From Notolepis coatsorum (taxonomy: Eukaryota; Chordata; Actinopteri; Aulopiformes; Paralepididae), in contig OZ020588.1 in the NCBI GenBank assembly GCA_963971535.1, positions 125,898,561 through 125,962,560 on the forward strand: a stretch of DNA of 64,000 nt, in the 5' to 3' direction. Made by a program: the position numbers and the translations under genes. The notes beneath the pieces are model-generated. The model saw nothing but the letters and a program-made list of their open reading frames with translations. It ran no database searches and was not told the DNA's origin. Below, one piece after another: positions 55,380 to 64,000 of the stretch (position 1 is the first letter of the stretch; every line of letters begins with the position of its first letter).

Positions 55380-56290
55380 GTCTATCAAAAAGTGTGTCTT
55401 GAGAGAAAGTCACTTGCCTCCCATGCGAGTGGAAACGTTTCATTTTCTGAAAACATTAAAGGTTTTTTGCATGTGTAATATATGTACTTATTTGTAATAC
55501 ATACACATTGTACATGTGTACCTGTTTCCTGTGGTCGATTAGTATTTTATTTACATATTTTAAGCAAAATTGGGCTGAGCTACTGGTACCTATGTACACA
55601 GTCCATACCAGTGCTTACCTATTGAGATGGCCAAATGTTTAGTCAGAACTAAACAGGTGTTACAGCAGCACTTCCCAGAATGTACTACAGTATATAACTA
55701 CTGGTACCTACACAGTCCGATAATGTCCTAGTACCTACCAAGTACTACTATGGTCGAAATATGTCTACTCTGAGCTACGCAGCTGTAACTACCCTATCGT
55801 TACCAAGTCTACATCAGTACTTACCCGGTAGTTAAGGGGACATATGGACAATTTCCCAAACGATGAAGTGTAGTTAATGAAGTGTAGTTAATGAAAATTA
55901 AATAGAGGGATGAAAGGTTTCCATAATGAACACGTAATAAGAAGACTGAAGTATCACCGCTTTTATACACATTCCATCTGTGAACACACAATGGCATCAC
56001 CTCCCTCTCTGCCATTGGTGGTTGGTAGCTCTGTCTATGAACTTTCTCCCATCATCTTATTTACCATGACTGTGTACATAGTGTGACTTTAACCAAATGG
56101 ATAAAGCCAACATAGAGCTTTACGTTCTTAATCAAACATTTTGACATTGTGTCATGTTAATCATACGTGGACTTTGGAACATCCACATCTACAGCTGAAC
56201 ATGTCGCCAGGCTTACATAAACACATAGTCTATATCATTATTATTTAAACCAGAGTATTCATGTATCTCTATTATTCATAAGTACATTTC
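55380..56290. other. No gene seen
   Basis: Moderately AT-rich sequence with small local duplications (agtgtagttaatgaa twice near 55865; ctactggtacctac-like phrases near 55580 and 55700). No coding frame or RNA signature. Confidence 0.45.
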
Positions 56291-57115
56291 ATAACGTTAG
56301 GTTATGGCTATAACCAAGTTCTGTTAGTTAGGGGTGACGCTTGGCATCACACTGCACTCCCTCCCGTATGTGCACGCGCACTGAATAAATTCCACAAATG
56401 TACCTTTAATACCAGTATTAGTCTGACCACACCCCTCATCAGCTTACTTTCATAAGCAGGTGTGTGGTCACCTGCTCTCCTCCTTCCCAAGCTTTCACCA
56501 CAAGGTGAGGTCAAGGGCTGCAGCGGCCGTCTGATGCCAAGCGTCACCCCTAACTAACAGAACTTGGTTATAGCCATAACCTAACGTTCTGTTCCGTTAG
56601 GGGCTCTGCTTGGCATCACACTGCACAAAGGGAGGACAAGCAGAGCCGCTGGCTGACAAATACACCCCGCTGAAGGCCCCCTACAACCAACAGAACAGGG
56701 AGGGCCGAGCCCCCCCGACCCCCCCTAATGGAGGGCACCCTCCCTATTAGAGGTCTACCGAGAGGGCGACGGACCCGACCGCGCGAAGAGGCACTCAAGC
56801 AACTCAACGCACAGGGTGAGCAGACCGTGGCTTGACCCCACGACTACACCCACGCACAACCCGCATGCCACCCGGGAACGAACGGAGGAACAACCTCGTT
56901 ACTGCCCCCAGAATCACGGGGTCAAGGGCAAACCCAACCCCGTGGCAAGGCCGTAGCAGCGGAGCGCGAAGGAAGACCCAGACCCACCAAAAGGACTGGA
57001 CTCCCTGGAATGGGGGCCCGGAGAAGTCCATGATGCCAGCATCAAGACCCCACCAGGTGGGCACGTAGTGCCCCGCCCCCCACATCGCCAGCGTATTCGG
57101 ACAAAGGCCCCTCAG

Positions 57116-57231
57116 TTACTGCACCTGGTATTCCCAGGCGGTATCCCATCCAAGTACTAACCAGACCAGAACCTGCTTAGCTTCCGAGATCGGACGAGAT
57201 CGGGCGTGTTCAGGTTGGTATGGCCGTAAGC
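57116..57231 (-). rRNA. 5S rRNA-like copy inserted in element B
   Basis: On the minus strand the sequence runs gcttacggccatacc, gcccgatctcgtccgatctc, ggaagctaagcagg, ggttagtacttggatggga and accgcctgggaataccaggt. It follows vertebrate 5S rRNA over its full length with only a handful of visible changes, and the internal promoter boxes look mostly intact. Element A has no such insertion: its sequence is continuous at 12118-12122. No T-run terminator follows, so it is likely a pseudogene copy of about 115 bp. Confidence 0.85.
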
Positions 57232-57884
57232 CGAGCGGGCCCTGTCCCCCCAATAGTACACCGCCTGGCACACTGACCCTGCAGAACAGGCAGTCAGCAT
57301 GGCCGTAAGCACACAAAAAAGGTTAACCAACGGAAGCAGGCAGCGCACCAGGGAAAAACCAGGCAACAGGCTGTTAACCCTAGCCTGGAGACTGCGGACG
57401 AGACAGGCGCCAGAGGGGACAGCTGAACACAGCCGCCCCGGCGGAAGGGGCGTATGCTGGCGTCGTTGCATGACCAAGCCTCCATTTAAAAACCCCCACC
57501 CAGAGGGGTTGAGGCAGAGAAGGCTGACACGATTGGCAGACGTCATGAACGTGCAGGGGCACCCTCAACCGGTGAACCCGAGAGTTGACACTGCTCCAAC
57601 ACACCAGGGAATCAACCACCTTGGCGTTACCCAATGCGGTGGTTGTTCCTATAATGTTATGGTTTGTAACCGACCCCAATCGCACAACACAAGACAGGTA
57701 TGATGGTTTGCCAAGAAACAGATATTTATTGAGAACAGGGAAAAAGGGCACTGTCCCTTTAAGGGAGAAAACACAAAACACCGGAATAACACAAGAGGGG
57801 AAGGTAAAGTGCCTTTAAGAGGCGGGCAGGAAAAGGGAACACTAAGGGAAGGTATAAGGGAACGCCTAGGGACAGAGGAACTAG

Positions 57885-58015
57885 AGACTAGGAGAACTAG
57901 GGACAAGGAGAACTAGGGACAGAGGACTAGGGACTAGGAGAGCTAGGGATAGAGGACTAGGGACTAGGAGAACTAGGGATAGAGGACTAGGGAGGGGAGA
58001 AACTAGGGACAGAGG
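57885..58015 (+). repeat. Short tandem array (aactagggac) in the solo LTR
   Basis: Units built from gaactagggacagaggacta and ggactaggaga repeat about six times. Confidence 0.85.
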
Positions 58016-58679
58016 CCCGCAGAGGCGGGCTGGGGACAGGGAGGACTGGGAGGACTGGTGGGAAAACCTGGGCCGCTCTGCAGAACTCTCGGCAGATCTC
58101 CGAGGTGGGTAACGGCGGCCGAGAGGGAGAGAGGAGAGGGTTAATGTACAAAGGGGAAAAGCAGAGCAGATGCAGGAGAGGTGACCAGTCCAAATACCAA
58201 AGTTAAACAAAGTAAAACTATCTTCGTGAAAAATACACAAAGAGCAAAGTACCAAAACAAATACAAAGAGAATACTATCCTTGGTGTGAACAAACACACA
58301 GTGGGAGATGTAACGTCCAAAATAATATCCAAGTGAAACAAACAGAGGCACAACGCTGGGTGAGTGACTGTCAGATTAAAAGGTGGTAATTCTTTAGTGT
58401 TAGAAACACACGAAAACGGAGATGATCTAGACAGTCAAAACTCACCCAGACGTATGCGTAATGGTGCAGGAACAGCAGCGGCGGCGAGGGTGTCGCCACC
58501 GGGTAGCTGGCTGTCCGAGCCGAGAACAGAGTGGTGCTGGAACAGGCGGCGGTGGCGAGGGTATCGTCACCGGGTAGCCGACTGTCGGAGCCGAGGAACA
58601 GAGTGGCGCTGGAACAGGCGGCGGTGGCGAGGGTGTCGCCACCGGGAAGCCGGCTGTCCGAGCCGAGGACAGAGTGGTG

Positions 58680-59460
58680 CGCCACAACTTGGAGTGTGCC
58701 AAGCACGAAGGTCTGGAAGATGCGCTCCTGCGCGCTGGTCTGGAGAGCGTGCCAAGCTCGAAGGTCTAGGAGATGCGCGTCTGCGCGCTGGTCGGGAGAG
58801 CGTGCCAAGCTCGAAGGTCTAGTAGATGCGCGTCTGCGCGCTGGTCGGGAGAGCGTGCCAAGCTCGAAGGTCTAGGAGATGCGCGTCTGCGCGCTGGTCG
58901 GGAGAGCGTGCCAAGCTCGAAGGTCTAGGAGATGCGCGTCTGCGCGCTGGTCGGGAGAGCGTGCCAAGCTCGAAGGTCTAGGAGATGCGCGTCTGCGCGC
59001 TGGTCGGGAGAGCGTGCCAAGCTCGAAGGTCTAGAAGATGCGCGTTGCGCACTGGTCTGGAGAGCGTGCCAAGCTCGAAGGTCTAGGAGATGCGCGTCTG
59101 CGCGCTGGTCGGGAGAGCGTGCCAAGCTCGAAGGTCTAGGAGATGCGCGTCGGCGCGCTGAGGTCTGGAGACCGTGCCAAGATCGAAGGTCTGGAAGATG
59201 CGCGTCTGCGCTGGTCTGGAGAGCGTGCCAAGCTCGAAGGTCTGGTAGATGCGCGTCTGCGCGCTGAGGTCTGGAGAGCGTGCCAAGCTCGAGGGTCTGG
59301 AAGATGCGCGTCTGCGCGCTGAGGTCTGGAGAGCGTGCCAAGCTCGAGGGTCTGGAAGATGCGCGTTGCGCGCTGGTCTGGAGAGCGTGCCAAGCTCGAG
59401 CGTCCTTGGAAGATGCGCGTTGCGCGCTGAGGACTGGAGAGCGTCTGCGCTGGTCTGGAT
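58680..59460 (-). repeat. 53 bp minisatellite in the solo LTR
   Basis: About 14 units (cgtgccaagctcgaaggtct followed by aggagatgcgcgtctgcgcg and ctggtcgggagag) repeat with a 53 bp period at first and with 51-58 bp variants later. The long repetitive frames across it are artefacts. Confidence 0.92.
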
Positions 59461-60137
59461 GTGCGTCAGGACGAACAGCTGCGCGGGGGTCTGCAGTGGA
59501 ACGCTGGGGTGCCTCCCGTGGAAGTACAGGGAGCGCAGACCAGTCTCCCCCACAGGCAACGGCGACAGCTGGCGAAGGCTGGAGCAAACATCTCGACGCC
59601 GGAGAATGGAACAGCATAGGCAGACAGAGGATCTCCCGAAAGAGTCTAGTATACAAGTATACAACACGACCCCACGCCGAAACGAGGGGAAGCGCCCTGG
59701 TATTTAAAGCCCACAGGGGGACTAATTAGCCTGCCACCACAGGTGCGAGAGATAATAGATAATCGAACAGGTGTGGCCACTGAGGGTAAAGAACGAGAGG
59801 GTGGGGGCTAGAGAGAGTGAGTGAGAAGGGAAAATAAACAGTATAGGCTTAAAGAAACAGAGAAAAGGTGGTGAGCAGCGGGCAAAACCTCACATATAAC
59901 CCCTCAAGAAAAAACTCCAAAACACACCTGCGGGTATACACCGGCTATACCGCAGTACAAGTGTCCCAGTTTTCAAAAAAGGGTTAACCCAGGCCTACGG
60001 GTCGACGAACATTACCTCAGACCGGGCCTGGCGATACGGGAAGCACAGGGTCACCAGAGGAGGTCAAAGACCACCCCAACAGGCCCCTCTTCGCCATGCG
60101 TGAGAGAGGAGCGAAAAAGAATGGAGAACCAGCCCCT

Positions 60138-60256
60138 AAGCACACCGTACTTGGTATTCCCAGGCGGTCTCCCAACCAAGTACTAACCAGGACCAACCTG
60201 TGTAGCGGCCGAGATCCGCCGAGATCGAGCGTGTACAGGTTGGCATGGCCGTAAGC
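60138..60256 (-). ncRNA. 5S rRNA-derived segment in element B (diverged)
   Basis: This is the counterpart of 12785-12902 and shares most of its non-5S substitutions (for example ggccgctacacaggttggtc). That shows common ancestry within the element family and no independent capture. Confidence 0.8.
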
Positions 60257-62499
60257 CATTACGACAGTGCTGAGTAAAAACGTACCCAACCAGGGTCTCC
60301 ATAGCGCCTAACCCTGTGACACCCGGACCGACCTGGCATTTTTCCCCCTGGAAAAAGCCCAAGTCCCTCAGGGTACCAGAACAGCAGATCTGCATCCCCG
60401 GCGGACAACGGGTTCAACTGATCCGGACCAGCGTGACCAGAACCAGTCCCGTGCCCTAACCACGCCGACATGCCTACTCCAGGAGAAAGGGCAGATATGC
60501 GTGTCGATCCTAACATGAAAAGAAGGCGCCACCCAGACGTTCGGCCGAACCGCGCCTGGTGGCCCACCCCAAGGGCGTGAGACCCCTCTACATATGTTCA
60601 GATCCATCCCGTCATCATCCCCCAGACATGAACGAGAATCCGTCGAAAAAACCAACCCAGGTCGTGGGATTTGGTCGTCGGAAGAGGAAAAACCCCCATC
60701 TCAGTTGCTTTATAAAAACGCTGTTTCAACCACAAACAACCAAGGCGTGCCAGTCAGTCGCCTGTTTACAGCGAGCTAGCACTATACGTGCGTCGGGACA
60801 CACCCCCATCAATGAACAGGCTATTTAGACCTGTCATTGAATCCCCAAGGCGCCCAGGGGAACGACAAGAGGGGTGTGACACTTCCTAACTCCAACACTT
60901 TTTGAATAGAAAAGAAGGAAGCATCAACAGTATGTATCCCAGTCTACACAGCCAGGGGTAAAATTGTTTCACATTTTTACATCCCACCACCCTCCCATAG
61001 GAAGGAGACGGGGATCCCCAGAGAGACTTCCCACGCGAGCTGTACAGATTGAAAAGAATATATTGCACCTTGAGCCATGTAAAAAATTGGTTTTAGGGCT
61101 CTCCGGGGAAGAGGCACTGAACCCATACACACTCAACAATCGAATTGAATCGAATACACATACAATAGAATAGGACACCTTCTAGAGGGTCCACTCACTT
61201 TGACAATCTGAGGAGGAAGGCTCTGTACTCTGATGGAGGCTCCCTCACATGGAAGAAGGAGTCCGAACTCACAGAAGGCCCGAATAGGCGCTTGGTGAGG
61301 AGGAGCCCTGACCACCCCCCTGAAACAGATCCATCACATGGACCTGAACAGCACACGGAAGTCCTACCAACAGAGACGCGCACGGTGACGTACTCTATGG
61401 CGGGGGAATTCCTGCGGTGCACACGCCCAATATACCAGGCCGTGGGACCAGGAAACTCCCCCCCCCCCCCCCCGTAACGTGCCGAACCGCCACGTGACGG
61501 GAACCTTGAAGGACAGGGGGTGTACCCCTGACCGACAGAAACAAGGGGGAGAGGAAAGGTTACCAGTTCACCCCTTTACGACCCCACACCCATGATACGA
61601 TGTAATGACAAAAAGAGAATATGACACAGTCATAGTCAGCTCTATGAAGCGTTTGACAGCTCCACACAGCGCATGAGCTAACCTGCTATCTGATTTTTAC
61701 TAAGGAAAAAACACAGAATAGAGAGGGCTCTAAGAGCCCCGGTCCAACATACACATGTGCTTCTGTGGCCAGTCCAACCCAGTTGTAGGTCACATGACAC
61801 ACACAACCCATCATCACCTACAAAAAATGGCAAAAACACTCTACAGAGGAACGCCGTTTTTCACAATGAGAGAATACATAATTCTCGATTAGTATCGGCC
61901 ACAGGCCTTGCTAAGCACACACGACAGCGACCAAACCATCTTTTCTTTTAGGAAAATAAAGTTTCTCCAGCAGTTTTAGCACAACCTCAGCAATCAAGCT
62001 AAGGGTTACATCGCATCCCTACCACACAAAAGACACAATTTTAGTGCACAACATGTCTGATAGGAGGATGAAAAAGTCCCCAGGGAACCGGGGGGAAACA
62101 CAATCCTCTTATTTTACCCTCAATACGGCCAGTCAAAACAGGAAAACCTGTTAATATGTGAACACACTGTTCATTGTCATCACAGGCTGAGAAAAGAACA
62201 TTCTTTTACTCACTTGTCACTAAGCATAGCTTCATAGGTTAGTTACCTTAGTTGTGAGTACACGGTACATATAAACACCATGATGTTTCTCACACAACAA
62301 CCAGATCATTTTCACATCTGTAACAACAACCCGATTTGCACGGAGAAGCTAACTGCCAGTGACAAAAACAGTCCACACATAACTCGCGTCGTATCCTAAA
62401 TGCATTGCAGCAACACACGTTTTGGGAAAAACATCGTTATTCACAAAACATCTAGAAAAGTAAAACCAGAAGACGTGTTATAAGGTCTGGTCAAACCTT

Positions 62500-63060
62500 G
62501 TCCTACCCGGAACGTAGATCAGCGAAGTGCAGTCTCAAGACCCCGTAGACAACACAGCCGCTCCTGTGTTGTTCGAACTGGGCAGCGTCGCCGCTCCAAC
62601 CCGCACTACAGTCCTCTTTGTTGACGCAACCTTGCCGTCCAGGCTCAGGGCAGGGTCGACGAACATCCCCTGTCAAGGATGACGTCGTAGTCAAGAGTGT
62701 AAAACATGTTAAAATCAAAGCACATTCAACAGAGTAGCATTAAGCTAACGGCCGCTCCAACCGTTCGGGCGCTACTGCCCCTGCTCGCGAGACGCCGAGC
62801 TAACGGCGCACGCGACCAGAAGCGAGCTCGCGGCAGCGTGCGAGGAGCTAAAGCTACCCCGCGCCAGGCCTTGGCCTATAGCCGCAAGCTAACGTTACCT
62901 AGTGATCACGACATGCTAGCGCCGCAGCTAACAGCTGACTGGCTAACAGTAGGCCCAACCTAAGTAGGCCATGCAGCGATCCCAGCAGGCTAACGCAGCA
63001 GCTAACAGCTGACTGGCTAACCGTAAGCTAAGCAGCTATCACCTGAACATGTAAACAATG
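62500..63060. other. CpG-rich right part of element B
   Basis: This matches 15120-15680 of element A. Many CG dinucleotides (ctgctcgcgagacgccgagc, ggcgcacgcgacc) and repeated gctaacagctgactggctaac phrases suggest a CpG-island-like regulatory stretch. No open frame. Confidence 0.5.
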
Positions 63061-64000
63061 ACATAACACTCACCCAGACAGGCCGCCGTTCTGAACCTCT
63101 CCTCACTTTTTAAGAGAAAAGAGAAACAAGATGTCAACACTGCTTTACAACGGTGATTTTACCAACACCCGACGGAATCAGCACAATACCAAACTGGCCT
63201 GTGTAGCTGACTTGAACATGGATCTGCCGCTATCGCACATCCATGCACATATCTCCTCGTGAAGGAATACTCTCATTTGGATATGAAAGAAGGGGCTTAA
63301 ACACGGGACAGAGAGATATCCACTCGTCCAGAACACACAGGGATCACCAGTGTTAATGGTCGCGGCCCACTAGTTAAAACTACAATGGTCTTCAGACCAA
63401 GGCCTTCTGTCGCCTAGGTGGCTGAACAAAGGACCCTAGCCTGGGGCCGGTTTCCATAAACATTGTCAAGTAGCCCCCATAGCACTAACAGACAAGTGAA
63501 GCCCGCCAGCAACAGTACTCACCCAACCTGAAACCCACCGCTTCTCACAACAGCGGCGCGTCCGACAGTTCAGCTGTGGCCTGACAGGTTTCACCCCAAC
63601 AAACACAGCAAGGAACTGCAGTTGAGAAGCATGCAGCGGCGTGCTCCCAATACGAAAACCGGTGGAGGGTTTTTAGAATGATCATCATCTTCCAGACACT
63701 CCAGTACGAAGACAATATCGCCGTATTTTCTCGAAAATAGTGAGAGAGAAAATAAAGATATGATGTCAACGTATCTCCTCCTTGTAAACAATATTTTTCT
63801 CCACGTCAACTAACAACACGTCAAGTGGGGTACTACCGAGGCACTTCCTTGTGGTGAAAGCGAGAAGGAGGAGAGCAGGTGACCACACACCTGCTTATGA
63901 AGGTAAGCTGATGAGGGGTGTGGTCAGACTAATACTGGTATTAAAGGTACATTTGTGGAATTTATTCAGTGCGCGTGCACATACACGAGGGAGTGCAGTG

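Larger units (their letters stand above)
57650..59899 (-). mobile_element. Solo LTR (2.24 kb) inside element B
   Basis: The insert 57655-59894 starts TGTTATGG and ends CCTCACA, with the duplication tataa at 57650-57654 and 59895-59899. Element A is uninterrupted at this point. In minus orientation it begins tgtgaggttttgccc, has a TATA-like ctttaaatacc near 59700 and an AATAAA near 57724, as expected for an LTR. Its interior holds two tandem arrays (57885-58015 and 58680-59460), which explain its large size. No coding part is present. The family is not determined. Confidence 0.77.
56293..64000. mobile_element. Element B: second copy of the 5S-bearing inverted-ended family (runs off the window)
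   Basis: The order and sequence of 11591-16684 are repeated from 56587 to the window end. After removing two insertions (57116-57230 and 57655-59894) the aligned length is about the same as element A, so the copy is nearly complete here. The left arm 56349-56490 is mirrored at about 63845-64000. The 300 bp palindromic-ended module is present at 56293-56590. No transposase or other protein is supported. The right boundary and any target duplication lie just beyond 64000. Confidence 0.77.

Noticed and set aside
58364-59729. Repetitive frames with CQARRSRRCASARWSGERA-type peptides
   Set aside because: They are translations of the 53 bp minisatellite inside the solo LTR.

Overview
The window looks like a repeat-rich stretch of a teleost fish genome. 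The evidence is tRNA-derived SINEs with the fish tail motif, L2/Rex-like and L1 LINE fragments, several hAT transposons, BEL/Pao and Ty3/Gypsy LTR elements, 5S rRNA-derived sequence, many satellites and long simple repeats. I see no complete host protein-coding gene. Possible host traces are a decayed titin-like FN3-Ig fragment (about 9046-9576) and a proline-rich exon-like piece (about 40622-41029).

Layout. 134-8082 is a young BEL/Pao LTR element with 1.43 kb LTRs and a 5 bp target duplication. 8083-11300 holds a tRNA SINE with 15 bp duplications, the titin-like relic and a probable 787 bp solo LTR. 11105-16965 is a 48 bp satellite split by element A (11297-16684), a coding-free unit of about 5.1-5.4 kb with inverted ends and a 5S rRNA-derived segment. 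17000-25650 is a mosaic of LINE 3' ends, short satellites and a 2.5 kb fold-back hairpin (18197-20718) made mostly of a 16-17 bp repeat. 26130-29875 holds hAT elements, one of them inserted into a LINE reading frame. 30175-40431 is a 10 kb palindromic fold-back composite whose core minisatellite resembles a local LINE 3' UTR. It contains an L1 with an inverted 5' end and a 1.4 kb tandem duplication. 40432-44126 has the exon-like piece, a SINE, CpG-rich 101 bp repeats and hAT debris.

44132-55226 is a minus-strand Ty3/Gypsy element (SCAN-like Gag, 668 bp LTRs, proline-tRNA-type primer site). A second BEL/Pao element (45635-50899) and a hAT (52104-53331) lie inside it, each with clean target duplications. 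56293-64000 is element B, a second copy of the 5S-bearing family. It is interrupted by an extra 5S rRNA copy (57116-57230) and a 2.24 kb solo LTR (57655-59894), and it runs off the window.

The elements do not work together as a pathway. The order of events can be read from nesting: satellite before A; gypsy before BEL-2 and hAT; B before its 5S copy and solo LTR; fold-back before L1. The best candidate for something undescribed is the A/B family: a conserved ORF-free inverted-ended unit with an internal 5S-derived block, whose outer ends match within a copy but differ between copies.
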